This document shows positions 9,360-17,089 of a stretch of DNA of 25,833 nucleotides, piece by piece. The translations under genes were made by a program, and so were the position numbers. Source of the stretch: Flavobacteriales bacterium (GTDB lineage: Bacteria; Bacteroidota; Bacteroidia; Flavobacteriales; Flavobacteriaceae); assembly GCA_002747735.1 (NCBI GenBank), contig PDQE01000002.1, positions 1-25,833 on the forward strand, given 5' to 3'. How positions within the stretch are numbered: the stretch's first letter is position 1; the number at the start of each line of letters is the position of its first letter. The notes under the pieces are model-generated. The model had not been told where the DNA came from and did not search any database. It worked only from the letters and a program-made list of their open reading frames with translations.

Positions 9360-10088
9360 TTATTTCGTTGCAGTGTAAATAGATGCCACTCCAAAAGTTA
9401 AGGGTTGGTTAGATGTATTATTAAACCCATTTTTTCTTAAAATATTGTTGAACTTTTCTCCATAAGGAAAAGCTGCTGCAGATTCCGGTAAATATTCATA
9501 GGCTCGTTTGTCTTTTGAGAGTAATTTTCCCAAGGTAGGAATTACGTATTTAGCATAAAACTTATAACCTTGCTTTACCGGGAATTTTTCGGGTTGTGAG
9601 GTCTCTAAAACCACAAAAATACCATTGGGAGCTAAAACTCTGTAAATTTCTTGCAGCCCTTTATCTAAATTTTCAAAATTTCTTACCCCAAAACCTACCG
9701 TAATGGCATCAAAAGTATTGTCCTCAAAAGGCAAATTTTCTGAATCGCCCTGTACCATTTCTATCAGATGAGATAAATTTTTTGCCTTAATCTTTTTTTT
9801 ACCCACAGCTAACATCCCTGCCGATAAATCCAGACCTATTATTTTTTTTGGATGTAATTTTGCTAACATAATTGCAAAGTCTCCGGTACCGGTGGCGATA
9901 TCTAAAATATATTGCGAATTTTTTTTACTAATGATTTTTACTACCTTTTTTCGCCATTTTATATCCAAACCAAAAGTCATAAGCCTGTTTAGAGAATCAT
10001 AATTCCCGGACACCTTATCAAACATGGTTTTAACCTGCTCTTTCTTAGAGCTTTGCATGTTTTTGTAAGGTGTTACTTTCTCGTGCAT
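9360..10088 (-). CDS. ubiE: Demethylmenaquinone methyltransferase
   Basis: SAM-dependent C-methyltransferase of the UbiE/MenG family, which performs the last step of menaquinone synthesis. SAM-binding motif I is [11 protein letters not shown] (about 62-72 from the chosen start), followed by the acidic [10 protein letters not shown] at 83-92 and the family signature [11 protein letters not shown]. The frame is open up to an ATG at 10121, but a good promoter has its -7 box at 10109-10116, so transcription begins downstream of that ATG. The start is therefore placed at the Met codon 10088-10086 ([10 protein letters not shown]), giving 242 residues, a normal family length. It leads the ubiE-porT unit and is divergent from queA. 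Confidence 0.95.
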   Translation of the reverse strand: MHEKVTPYKNMQSSKKEQVKTMFDKVSGNYDSLNRLMTFGLDIKWRKKVVKIISKKNSQYILDIATGTGDFAIMLAKLHPKKIIGLDLSAGMLAVGKKKIKAKNLSHLIEMVQGDSENLPFEDNTFDAITVGFGVRNFENLDKGLQEIYRVLAPNGIFVVLETSQPEKFPVKQGYKFYAKYVIPTLGKLLSKDKRAYEYLPESAAAFPYGEKFNNILRKNGFNNTSNQPLTFGVASIYTATK

Positions 10089-10108
10089 AAAAGGATAAAA
10101 ATTTTTGA

Positions 10109-10137
10109 CAAAGATACACATCTGGCATAAAAAACAA
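10109..10137 (-). promoter_or_regulatory. Promoter of ubiE-porT
   Basis: Minus-strand TTG (10135-10137) and TATCTTTG (10109-10116), spacer 18 bases. The position puts the transcript start after the upstream in-frame ATG at 10121 and decides the ubiE start. Confidence 0.7.
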
Positions 10138-10155
10138 TATTATTTGGCTAAATGC

Positions 10156-10187
10156 TTGACAAGGGCATGCCTGATATTGTATATTTG
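10156..10187 (+). promoter_or_regulatory. Promoter of queA
   Basis: TTGACA-like TTG (10156-10158) and TATATTTG (10180-10187) with a 21-base spacer give a perfect match to the Bacteroidota consensus. It is back to back with the ubiE promoter. The leader to queA would be about 170 bases, unusually long for this window, and I see no clear structure in it. Confidence 0.7.
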
Positions 10188-10362
10188 CCTCCGTTTGCCC
10201 TAAAAATGCTGAAATTCAAAATAAAAGCAGAGTTTCAAAAAAAATAATTTAGCCTTAAAATTTGAAAGATTAGTCAAACGCGATATGTGAATTCTAAGAG
10301 CGTATGGTTAAGTTATTATTAAACTAAACATTCAAAAATCAAAAATATAAACTTTCAGAAAA

Positions 10363-11412
10363 ATGAAATTATCACACTTTAAATACGATTTACCGGAAAA
10401 ATTATTAGCAGAATACCCGTCAGAAGTAAGAGATGAAGCCAGATTAATGGTATTAAACAGAAAAGACCAGACCATAGAACATAAATTATTTAAAGATTTA
10501 GTAAATTATTTTGAAGAAGATGATGTAATGGTGTTTAACAATACCAAAGTATTTCCGGCCAGATTGTTTGGGAATAAAGAAAAAACCGGAGCCAGAATAG
10601 AAGTTTTCTTACTCAGAGAGCTTAATCCCGAAACACGTTTATGGGATGTTTTGGTTGATCCTGCCCGTAAAATAAGAATAGGTAATAAGTTGTTTTTTGG
10701 AGAAAATGAAGATTTAGTAGCAGAAGTTATTGATAATACTACATCTCGTGGCAGAACCCTTCGTTTTTTATTTGACGGAGCTTATGAAGACTTTAGAAAA
10801 AAATTAAAAGAACTGGGTCAAACACCACTGCCAAAATACATTAAAAGAGCAGTAGAGCCTTTAGATGAAGAGCGGTATCAAACAATTTATGCCAAACACG
10901 AAGGAGCCGTAGCTGCCCCTACTGCGGGTTTACACTTCTCAAAACATTTATTAAAACGCTTAGAGATAAAAGGCGTGGACTTGGCAGAAGTAACACTACA
11001 TGTAGGTTTGGGCACTTTTCAGCCGGTAGAAGTAGAGGATTTATCCAAGCACAAAATGGATTCTGAAGAAATATACATCCCCGAAATTGCGGTAAAAAAG
11101 ATAAACAAAGCCATAGATAACAACAGAAGAATTTGTGCAATAGGCACTACAGTTATCCGTACACTGGAAAGTTCCGTATCTACGGATGGGCATTTGAATA
11201 AATACAACGGGTGGACTAATAAGTTTATTTTTCCGCCTTATGAGTTTAACATTGCCAATGCAATGGTGACTAATTTTCATACCCCAAAATCTACTTTAAT
11301 GATGATGACTTCTGCTTTTGCCGGACACGATTTTCTAAAAGAGGCTTATGCCGAAGCCATTAAAGAGAAATACAAGTTTTATTCCTATGGCGATGCTATG
11401 TTAATTCTTTAG
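10363..11412 (+). CDS. queA: S-adenosylmethionine:tRNA ribosyltransferase-isomerase
   Basis: Cytoplasmic enzyme of queuosine synthesis. It transfers and isomerises the ribose of SAM onto preQ1 at tRNA position 34, giving epoxyqueuosine. The 349 residues match the family. The diagnostic N-terminus ([18 protein letters not shown], residues 3-20) is followed by [37 protein letters not shown] and [14 protein letters not shown], and the C-terminus by [19 protein letters not shown], all characteristic of QueA. The gene has its own promoter and ends at a TAG that forms part of an intergenic repeat shared with queD, another queuosine gene in this window. A strong bidirectional terminator follows. Confidence 0.98.
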   Translation: MKLSHFKYDLPEKLLAEYPSEVRDEARLMVLNRKDQTIEHKLFKDLVNYFEEDDVMVFNNTKVFPARLFGNKEKTGARIEVFLLRELNPETRLWDVLVDPARKIRIGNKLFFGENEDLVAEVIDNTTSRGRTLRFLFDGAYEDFRKKLKELGQTPLPKYIKRAVEPLDEERYQTIYAKHEGAVAAPTAGLHFSKHLLKRLEIKGVDLAEVTLHVGLGTFQPVEVEDLSKHKMDSEEIYIPEIAVKKINKAIDNNRRICAIGTTVIRTLESSVSTDGHLNKYNGWTNKFIFPPYEFNIANAMVTNFHTPKSTLMMMTSAFAGHDFLKEAYAEAIKEKYKFYSYGDAMLIL

Positions 11413-11489
11413 AATTAACCCGAATTATTCATGTAAAGTTAAACCAACGGATTTCATTTTAATGATATTCATGTGTTTAGACTTGGTAT
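11409..11489 (+). repeat. Dispersed intergenic element, copy A (after queA)
   Basis: Starts with TTAGAATTAACCCGAATTAT (11409-11428), 18 of 20 bases identical to copy B at 19927-19946, and ends with TTAGACTTGGTAT (11477-11489), identical over 13 bases to 19974-19986. The middle differs in length and sequence. The first TAG is the queA stop codon. The element lies between convergent genes. Confidence 0.65.
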
Positions 11490-11505
11490 AATATTTAGAA
11501 ATAAC

Positions 11506-11544
11506 AAAAAAAGCAGTTTGTAATTCAATTACAAACTGCTTTTT
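11506..11544. terminator. Bidirectional terminator, queA / hemD-like
   Basis: Perfect inverted repeat GCAGTTTGTAATT (11513-11525) / AATTACAAACTGC (11527-11539), flanked by A-tract 11506-11512 and T-tract 11540-11544. Works as an intrinsic terminator in both directions between convergent genes. Confidence 0.9.
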
Positions 11545-11569
11545 ATTTCTTCTGATAAGAAAATATTTG

Positions 11570-12316
11570 CTATTTCTTATTTACATCTTTAATGTAATTT
11601 TCCAATGCCATTGACATAGATGGATTTTCCTTAGTTGGTGCCGAAATATCTACCCGTAAGCCCGCTTCTTCAGCAGCTTTATTGGTAGAGTTGCCAAAAA
11701 CAGCTATTCTGGTATGATTTTGCTCAAAATCCGGAAAATTTTCAAATAGTGATTTTATACCGCTTGGGCTAAAGAAAACCAACACGTCATAATAAACATC
11801 CTTAAGGTCAGATAAATCACTAATTACGGTCTTGTACATAATAGCTTTTGACCATTTGATACCTGTTTCATCCAGCATTTTAGGAATTATGGCTTTTAAC
11901 TTATCCGAACACGGCAGTAAAAATTTTTCGTCTTTATGCCTCTTTATAATTTTTATTAAATCGGCAAAAGTACGTTGGCCTACATAAATTTTTCTTTTTC
12001 TATAGACCACATATTTTTGTAAATAATAAGCAACTGCTTCGGATTGGCAGAAATACTTCATGCTATCCGGTACTTTAAACCGCATTTCTTCAGCTATTCT
12101 AAAAAAATTATCCACCGCATTCCTGCTGTTTAAAATAATGGCTGTAAATTGGGATAAATCAATTTTCTGATTGCGTACTTCCCTGGCAGTTAAGCCTTCT
12201 ACATGTATAAACGAACGAAAGTCTATTTTAACTTTCTGTTTATCTGATAAATCGTAGTAAGGAGACTGTTCTGTGCTGGGTGCAGGTTGTGAAACTAAAA
12301 TAGTTTTTACTTTCAT
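11570..12316 (-). CDS. Uroporphyrinogen-III synthase family protein (HemD-like)
   Basis: A 248-residue cytoplasmic protein of the HemD fold (two alpha/beta domains), the enzyme that closes hydroxymethylbilane to uroporphyrinogen III. Visible family features are the N-terminal VKTILVSQPAP, the hinge-region TAIILNSRNAVDNFF (about 78-92), the second-domain KFLLPCSDKLK, VLVFFSPSGIKSLF (about 180-193) and IAVFGNSTNKAAEEAGL (about 204-220). HemD is poorly conserved, so these motifs are the main support. The gene lies 45 bases after the DUF4271 gene without a -7 box and should be co-transcribed with it. It is not near other hem genes, so it may be a paralogue with a different role; this cannot be settled here. 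Confidence 0.82.
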   Translation of the reverse strand: MKVKTILVSQPAPSTEQSPYYDLSDKQKVKIDFRSFIHVEGLTAREVRNQKIDLSQFTAIILNSRNAVDNFFRIAEEMRFKVPDSMKYFCQSEAVAYYLQKYVVYRKRKIYVGQRTFADLIKIIKRHKDEKFLLPCSDKLKAIIPKMLDETGIKWSKAIMYKTVISDLSDLKDVYYDVLVFFSPSGIKSLFENFPDFEQNHTRIAVFGNSTNKAAEEAGLRVDISAPTKENPSMSMALENYIKDVNKK

Positions 12317-12361
12317 AAAATAAATACCTTTTTAAATTTAGTATTCAAAAAATACACATAT

Positions 12362-13015
12362 TTATATTAAGAGCTTTATAGCAATTAAAATAGGTGCAAT
12401 TTCAAGGGTGCAAAGGTACAAAATAAAATAGAAAAAATTACCAAAAATAAACTTTTGATTATTTTTAACAAGTAATGCATAATAATACAACAATAGAATA
12501 ACGGAGAGTATCAGCAATAACTTAGCAAAGAAAGGGGCTTTAAAGTAAAAGCTAATTACCACTACAGGAAATATGATCATACTAAAATTACTCATATAGC
12601 CTATTTTTAAATAGGTAAAATATGCCTGTTTAGATTCTAATTCAAATAATGAACCCAATATTACGCCCAGTATTAACCGGATAGAAAAGAACCCCAATAC
12701 AAGCCCAAAAATAAAAAAAAACTGTAATAAAGGATTGGTATGAAGTACTACATTTTCAATTTCTAATAGTGCCAGAATCAGAAAAGACATTATAATTACA
12801 AAAATTAAATAAAAAACAATGTTAAATGTACTTAGTAAAAGAGGAGCTGTTTTAGAATAGCTATTGATGTAGCTGTTATTTGAAAGAATTTGCTGTACCC
12901 GGATAAATCTATCACTGTATTTTAATTTGTTTAAAATAATTAAGGTAATTACTATAAGCAGTATGATGGTAATCCAATCATTAGATTCAAAATTTCGCTC
13001 CAAGGCTTCTAACAT
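12362..13015 (-). CDS. DUF4271 family inner-membrane protein
   Basis: Hydrophobic protein of 217 residues with about six membrane helices (WITIILLIVITLIIL near 14-28; the later ones cover most of the protein up to the C-terminal IAPILIAIKLLI). It resembles the Bacteroidota DUF4271 family, of unknown function, normally encoded beside a HemD-like gene as here. The frame also has an ATG at 13042, but the -7 box at 13040-13047 would put transcription start downstream of it, so the Met at 13015 (MLEALERNF) is preferred. No catalytic motif is recognisable. It probably forms an operon with the HemD-like gene and is divergent from the mannosyltransferase. Confidence 0.8.
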   Translation of the reverse strand: MLEALERNFESNDWITIILLIVITLIILNKLKYSDRFIRVQQILSNNSYINSYSKTAPLLLSTFNIVFYLIFVIIMSFLILALLEIENVVLHTNPLLQFFFIFGLVLGFFSIRLILGVILGSLFELESKQAYFTYLKIGYMSNFSMIIFPVVVISFYFKAPFFAKLLLILSVILLLYYYALLVKNNQKFIFGNFFYFILYLCTLEIAPILIAIKLLI

Positions 13016-13039
13016 AAAAATACTGCTTTTATTTAATAA

Positions 13040-13047
13040 CAAAATTA
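13040..13047 (-). promoter_or_regulatory. -7 box of DUF4271-hemD-like operon
   Basis: Minus-strand TAATTTTG matches TAnnTTTG. No well-placed TTG is seen. It overlaps the first possible ATG (13042), favouring the downstream start. Confidence 0.5.
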
Positions 13048-13061
13048 GTCAATTTTTATTT

Positions 13062-13069
13062 TACCTTTG
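13062..13069 (+). promoter_or_regulatory. -7 box of the mannosyltransferase gene
   Basis: TACCTTTG matches TAnnTTTG 17 bases before the ATG at 13087, giving a leader of only about ten bases. No clear TTG at -33. Confidence 0.55.
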
Positions 13070-13086
13070 TGCTTCAAAGTTTATAA

Positions 13087-13806
13087 ATGCAAGATACACT
13101 TGTAATCATTCCTACTTTTAACGAAAAGGAGAATATTGAAAATATCATAAGGGCAGTTTTTGCGTTGGAAAAACTGTACCATATATTAGTGGTGGATGAT
13201 AGTTCCCCGGATGGTACGCCATCTATTGTACAGCGGTTACAATCAGAATTTTCAGGAAAGTTGTATTTGGAAACCAGACAGCATAAAGGTGGCTTAGGAG
13301 GAGCATATATCCATGGTTTTAAATGGGCTTTGGCTAGGGGTTACCAATATATTATTGAAATGGATGCAGATTTTTCCCATAATCCTAAAGACCTGATAAG
13401 ACTATACAAAGCCTGTGCCCATTACAATGCTGATGTAGCCATAGGTAGCCGTTATTCTAAAGGCGTAAATGTGGTAAACTGGCCTATGAACCGTGTTTTA
13501 ATGTCGTATTTTGCCTCTAAATATGTAAGATTTATTACCGGAATACCGGTGCACGACACCACAGCCGGTTTTGTTTGTTACAAACGTAAAGTTTTGGAAG
13601 CCATAAATCTGGATAAAATAAAATTTATAGGATATGCTTTTCAAATAGAAATGAAATTCAAAGCCTGGAAACACGGTTTTAACATAAAAGAAGTTTCGGT
13701 TATTTTTAAAGACAGGACATTGGGTAAATCAAAAATGGACAGTTCTATTATTGGAGAGGCTATTATTGGAGTGATTAGAATGAGATTTAAAGGATTGCCC
13801 AAGTAA
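13087..13806 (+). CDS. Polyprenol-phosphate mannosyltransferase (GT2, DPM1-like)
   Basis: Glycosyltransferase family 2 enzyme of 239 residues resembling dolichol-phosphate mannose synthase catalytic subunits. It should transfer mannose or a similar sugar from a nucleotide donor to polyprenyl phosphate at the cytoplasmic face of the membrane. Seen: LVIIPTFNEKENIENII (5-21), ILVVDDSSPDGT (33-44), metal-binding DAD at 93-95 (EMDADFSHNP), IGSRYSKG (119-126), acceptor loop HDTTAGFVCYKR and YAFQIEMKFKAWKHG (about 183-197). No C-terminal membrane domain is present, unlike the longer flippase-fused forms. It is followed after 111 bases by dihydroorotase without a recognisable promoter, so the two may be co-transcribed. 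The sugar and acceptor are inferred from the family. Confidence 0.92.
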   Translation: MQDTLVIIPTFNEKENIENIIRAVFALEKLYHILVVDDSSPDGTPSIVQRLQSEFSGKLYLETRQHKGGLGGAYIHGFKWALARGYQYIIEMDADFSHNPKDLIRLYKACAHYNADVAIGSRYSKGVNVVNWPMNRVLMSYFASKYVRFITGIPVHDTTAGFVCYKRKVLEAINLDKIKFIGYAFQIEMKFKAWKHGFNIKEVSVIFKDRTLGKSKMDSSIIGEAIIGVIRMRFKGLPK

Positions 13807-13917
13807 AATTTTCAAAATTTTTTAGGTTTAATTAGGTCAAACAGTTAATTTATAAGATAGATAAGTTAAAAAGACCTAAATAAGTTCAAATATAAAAAAT
13901 GTTTAATTTTTAAATCA

Positions 13918-15255
13918 ATGAATAAAACATTAATTAAAAATATAAATTTGGTCAATGAAGGAAAAGTTAAAAAAACTGATGTACTCATAGTTGGAAAATA
14001 TATTGAGAAAATTGGAAATATAGCTGTAACCGATAATAATACAACAGTTATAGACGGATTGGGTAAATATCTTATTCCGGGGGTTATAGATGATCAGGTG
14101 CATTTTAGAGAACCCGGGCTTACACACAAGGCTACTATAGCTTCGGAGAGCAGGGCAGCGGTTGCTGGTGGAATTACTTCATTTATTGAAATGCCCAATA
14201 CCGTCCCTCAGGCTACTACTCAGGCTCTTTTACAGGATAAATTTGATAGGGCAGCTTTGACTTCCTATGCCAATTATTCCTTTATGTTTGGCGGTACCAA
14301 TGACAATTTAGATGAACTGTTAAAAACAGACTCGCAAAAAGTAGCGGCTATTAAGCTGTTTTTGGGTTCATCTACAGGAAATATGTTAGTGGATGACGAA
14401 GAGGTTTTAGAAAAAATATTTTCTTCTACCAAAATGCTTATTGCTGTACATTGTGAAGATGAAACCACTATCCGCGATAATCTGGCTACTGCAAAAGCGG
14501 TTTATGGCGATAATATCCCCATGGCTATGCATCCTAAAATAAGAAGTGAAGAAGCCTGTTATATTTCTTCATCAAAGGCGGTGGCTTTAGCCAAAAAAAC
14601 CGGAGCCAGATTGCATGTTTTTCATTTATCAACTGATAGGGAAACGGTTTTGTTTAGAAATGATATTCCATTAGAAGAAAAACAAATTACCGCCGAAGTA
14701 TGTATTCATCATTTGTGGTTTGATGACAGTTTTTATAACGAAAAAGGCTCTTTTATAAAGTGGAATCCGGCTGTAAAAACCGCCAAAGACAAAAAAGGGC
14801 TGTGGAAAGCCTTATTAACAGATAAAATAGATGTTATAGCCACAGACCATGCCCCGCATACCATAGAAGAAAAACGCCAGGTTTACACAAAGGCTCCCAG
14901 TGGAGGCCCATTGGTACAACACGGTTTGCTGGCCATGTTAGAAAGTGTACATCACGGTATTCTTACATTAGAAAAATTAGTGGAAAAAATGTGTCATAAT
15001 CCGGCAATTCTGTTTCAAATAGAAAAAAGAGGTTATGTAAGAGAAGGCTATTATGCGGATTTGGTGTTGCTGGACCTTGATGCTCCGCAACAGGTAACCA
15101 AAGATAATATTTTATACAAATGTGGGTGGTCTCCCTTTGAGGGAACCGTATTTAAATCGGCGGTAACGCATACATTTGTAAATGGAAAATTGGTGTATTA
15201 CAATGGCCGGGTTAGTGAAGAAAGGCATGGAATGCAGCTGACTTTTGAGAGGTAG
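13918..15255 (+). CDS. pyrC: Dihydroorotase
   Basis: Zinc amidohydrolase of pyrimidine synthesis that cyclises N-carbamoyl-aspartate to dihydroorotate; 445 residues, class I length. Metal and active-site elements: DDQVHFREPG (58-67), candidate carboxylated lysine in IKLFLGSSTG (Lys146), AVHCED (His178), HVFHLST (His236) and IATDHAPH (Asp310). The first HxH metal motif reads Q60-V-H62, so one histidine is replaced by glutamine; from memory this is shared by flavobacterial homologues and does not suggest an inactive gene. The neighbouring mannosyltransferase and DUF4271 genes fit a conserved flavobacterial order, except that the small DUF4296 gene I would expect next to pyrC is absent. Confidence 0.94.
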   Translation: MNKTLIKNINLVNEGKVKKTDVLIVGKYIEKIGNIAVTDNNTTVIDGLGKYLIPGVIDDQVHFREPGLTHKATIASESRAAVAGGITSFIEMPNTVPQATTQALLQDKFDRAALTSYANYSFMFGGTNDNLDELLKTDSQKVAAIKLFLGSSTGNMLVDDEEVLEKIFSSTKMLIAVHCEDETTIRDNLATAKAVYGDNIPMAMHPKIRSEEACYISSSKAVALAKKTGARLHVFHLSTDRETVLFRNDIPLEEKQITAEVCIHHLWFDDSFYNEKGSFIKWNPAVKTAKDKKGLWKALLTDKIDVIATDHAPHTIEEKRQVYTKAPSGGPLVQHGLLAMLESVHHGILTLEKLVEKMCHNPAILFQIEKRGYVREGYYADLVLLDLDAPQQVTKDNILYKCGWSPFEGTVFKSAVTHTFVNGKLVYYNGRVSEERHGMQLTFER

Positions 15256-15272
15256 GTTTTTTGAATAGGTTT

Positions 15273-15626
15273 TTAAATCAATCCTTTTTCCTCAAAATAT
15301 TGTACTACAGCTTCTTTCATAAGTACAGATTGTTCTCCGGGTTTTAGAAAAGGCAGTTGCTCTTTTACCATATAATGCGGCCAACCTTCCTTATCAAAAA
15401 AATCAAATTGGTAGTATCCGTAGGGTTCCAGTAGGCGGCAAATGGCAATGTGCATCAGGTTAATCTTCTCGTCTTTTTTAAAACGGCGGTGGCCCTGCCC
15501 CAATTCTTCTACACCTATTAGATAGATAATGCCGTCTAAGTCTATTATATTCCCATCTGCAAATTTATCAGATAGTTTTTTCTGAATGGTTTCCCATTTG
15601 TGTTTTAAAATATTGGTTACAGCCAT
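15273..15626 (-). CDS. Conserved small protein of unknown function
   Basis: A 117-residue soluble protein with no signal peptide or membrane helix. I do not recognise a named domain. Visible features are a conserved-looking core IDLDGIIYLIGVEELGQGHRRF (about 28-49), a helical NLMHIAICRLLEPYGYYQF and a C-terminal QSVLMKEAVVQYFEEKGLI. It starts 8 bases after the stop of the cytoplasmic carbonic anhydrase, so it is very likely co-transcribed with it and with tetR. Its 3' end is only 17 bases from the convergent pyrC stop with no terminator visible. Codon use is like its neighbours. Its role in CO2 or pH handling is only suggested by position. Confidence 0.8.
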   Translation of the reverse strand: MAVTNILKHKWETIQKKLSDKFADGNIIDLDGIIYLIGVEELGQGHRRFKKDEKINLMHIAICRLLEPYGYYQFDFFDKEGWPHYMVKEQLPFLKPGEQSVLMKEAVVQYFEEKGLI

Positions 15627-15634
15627 TAAATCAT

Positions 15635-16261
15635 TTATTCCAGTTTATAAATCTCCATAATTCTATTTAAAATACTGTCAAAATCTATTTTAAGGTCAAT
15701 AAGTTTTCCGGTAAATATATCAAATACCCAGCCGTGTATTTTTAATTCACCTTTCCGGTAAGCTCTTTGTACTACAGCCGTTTTTAATAAATTGATACAT
15801 TGCTCTTGAACATTTAGTTCTACCAATCGGTTATATTTTTTAGTCTCATCGGCAATCGCATTTAATTCATTGCTATGTTGCCTGTAAACATTTCTTATAT
15901 TCCGTAACCAAGGGTTTAAAATCCCCAAATCTGCTGACTGCATAGCCGCTTTTACTCCACCACAACCGTAATGGCCACAAACTATGGCGTGCTTTACCCC
16001 CAGATATTTTACCGCATAGTTTACTACAGACATAACATTTAAGTCTATGCTTATAACCATATTTGCAATATTCCTATGTACAAAGACATCACCGGGAGAC
16101 AGCCCCATCAGTTCCTCGGCAGATACCCTACTGTCTGAGCAGCCTATGTAAAGCAAATCAGGATTTTGCCCACTCCCCATTTTATCAAAATAAGCAGGGT
16201 CTTCATTTAGTTTTTGGGTAATCCATTCTTGGTTGTTTTTAAAAACGTTGGCTAATTTCAT
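15635..16261 (-). CDS. Beta-class carbonic anhydrase, cytoplasmic
   Basis: Zinc enzyme interconverting CO2 and bicarbonate. It has 208 residues and no signal peptide, so it should be cytoplasmic. The zinc ligands and catalytic dyad of the beta class are visible: Cys41-Ser-Asp43-Ser-Arg45 (GCSDSRVSAEEL), then His97 and Cys100 in CGHYGCGGVKAAM. The N-terminal KNNQEWITQKLNEDPAYF is typical of the subfamily. It lies 38 bases after tetR with no -7 box between, and 8 bases before the 117-residue gene, implying a tetR-carbonic anhydrase-unknown operon. A second, lipoprotein carbonic anhydrase is encoded divergently from tetR, so cell and periplasm are each supplied with an enzyme. Confidence 0.96.
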   Translation of the reverse strand: MKLANVFKNNQEWITQKLNEDPAYFDKMGSGQNPDLLYIGCSDSRVSAEELMGLSPGDVFVHRNIANMVISIDLNVMSVVNYAVKYLGVKHAIVCGHYGCGGVKAAMQSADLGILNPWLRNIRNVYRQHSNELNAIADETKKYNRLVELNVQEQCINLLKTAVVQRAYRKGELKIHGWVFDIFTGKLIDLKIDFDSILNRIMEIYKLE

Positions 16262-16277
16262 AAAATTTTATTTAATG

Positions 16278-16287
16278 ATTAATTATA
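16278..16287. promoter_or_regulatory. Third ATTAATTATA motif before carbonic anhydrase gene
   Basis: The 10-base core of the two repeats in the tetR/lipoprotein gap recurs here, between the tetR stop and the carbonic anhydrase start. A 10-base AT-only match is expected about once by chance in a window this size, so this is only suggestive of a further operator. Confidence 0.2.
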
Positions 16288-16299
16288 GGCCATAAAGCA

Positions 16300-16974
16300 T
16301 TAAGAGAGTAATTTATCCGCAAAATAATTGAGCATTTTCTCTAACTCATCAAATTTACGTTCTTTTAATTCAATATCAGTGAAGCCTGGTAAATGCTTTG
16401 CAAAAAATATATGGTTATTAGACATTTCAAACAAATTGGTAGCGTAAGCATTTGGATATTTAAACTCAGGATTAATTTCCGTTACCACTTTAGATATTAA
16501 TGTTACCAACTGTTTGTAATTTCTAAAAAAGCCCTTGGCATTTTCCGCTTCAACTTTTTTTGTATAATATGTTTTAACACCTTCTGCAATCACAACCTTG
16601 TGTAATATACTTTCGTTGATATAATCTACCGAAGGATTTTCAAAAGTTGCCGATACCAGAGCATTTATAATTATTCTCAATTTTTGCCTTGGGTCTTTAA
16701 TGTTTAAGGTATTTACTGTAATCAGATAGCTTACCCATTCCCAGTACCACGATACCAGATAAATCAATAATAAGTGTTTATTCTCAAAATATCTGTAAAC
16801 AGAAGATTCCGTAGAATTAATTCTTTTGGCCAATTTTTTAAAATTAAAAGCCTCAAAACCTATTTCGTTGATTAACAATATACTTTGTTGAAGAATTTTA
16901 CGGCCTAATGCAGAACTCTGAGGATCTTTTAAAAACATGCCTTCATTAGGAGAAATAACAATTTTTACGCTCAT
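16300..16974 (-). CDS. TetR/AcrR-family transcriptional regulator
   Basis: A 224-residue one-component regulator. The N-terminal helix-turn-helix (about 25-72) is typical of TetR: RKILQQSILLINEIGFEAFN, then FKKLAKRINSTESSVYRYFENKHLLL. The all-helical remainder should bind a ligand and dimerise; the ligand is unknown. The start lies about 18 bases from a perfect -7 box. The gene heads a transcript with the cytoplasmic carbonic anhydrase and is divergent from the lipoprotein carbonic anhydrase, so these genes are the obvious targets. From memory, related flavobacterial regulators lie near SulP anion transporters and carbonic anhydrases, but no SulP gene is present here. Local control of bicarbonate genes is an inference. 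Confidence 0.88.
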   Translation of the reverse strand: MSVKIVISPNEGMFLKDPQSSALGRKILQQSILLINEIGFEAFNFKKLAKRINSTESSVYRYFENKHLLLIYLVSWYWEWVSYLITVNTLNIKDPRQKLRIIINALVSATFENPSVDYINESILHKVVIAEGVKTYYTKKVEAENAKGFFRNYKQLVTLISKVVTEINPEFKYPNAYATNLFEMSNNHIFFAKHLPGFTDIELKERKFDELEKMLNYFADKLLS

Positions 16975-16992
16975 TAAGTTTTATTTGAAGAA

Positions 16993-17000
16993 CAAAGTTA
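16993..17000 (-). promoter_or_regulatory. -7 box of tetR operon
   Basis: Minus-strand TAACTTTG matches TAnnTTTG, about 18 bases before the tetR ATG. No TTG lies at -33; instead repeat 1 occupies the spacer and -33 zone. Confidence 0.6.
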
Positions 17001-17002
17001 GT

Positions 17003-17021
17003 TATTAATTATAAATAGTAT
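17003..17021. repeat. Candidate operator repeat 1
   Basis: TATTAATTATAAATAGTAT, matching repeat 2 except for one inserted T. It lies two bases upstream of the tetR -7 box, where a bound repressor would block polymerase. Confidence 0.5.
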
Positions 17022-17059
17022 ATTTTTGATAGTAATTATTGAAAAAAAAGGAGGTTTAC

Positions 17060-17077
17060 TATTAATTATAAAAGTAT
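17060..17077. repeat. Candidate operator repeat 2
   Basis: TATTAATTATAAAAGTAT, starting 57 bases after the start of repeat 1, in the same orientation, and four bases upstream of the carbonic anhydrase -7 box. It is bracketed by a short inverted pair TACT (17057-17060) / AGTA (17073-17076). Confidence 0.5.
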
Positions 17078-17081
17078 TATT

Positions 17082-17089
17082 TATATTTG
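17082..17089 (+). promoter_or_regulatory. -7 box of lipoprotein carbonic anhydrase
   Basis: TATATTTG matches TAnnTTTG exactly. The -33 zone has only TTT (17055-17057). Transcription from here gives a leader of about 185 bases. Confidence 0.55.

Noticed and set aside
10153..10248. Possible 31-codon plus-strand gene in the ubiE/queA gap (ATG CTT GAC ...)
   Set aside because: It overlaps the queA promoter core, so its start codon would not be transcribed from it, and the product shows no recognisable feature.
13832..13879. Inverted repeat TTAGGTC / GACCTAA in the mannosyltransferase-pyrC gap
   Set aside because: Only 7 bases with a 34-base loop and no T-tract; easily random in AT-rich DNA.
15256..15272. 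Terminator between pyrC and the small unknown gene
   Set aside because: The 17-base gap contains a T-run but no inverted repeat.
17047..17053. Perfect Shine-Dalgarno-like AAGGAGG
   Set aside because: No start codon follows at a usable distance, it lies upstream of the -7 box, and genes here do not use such sites.
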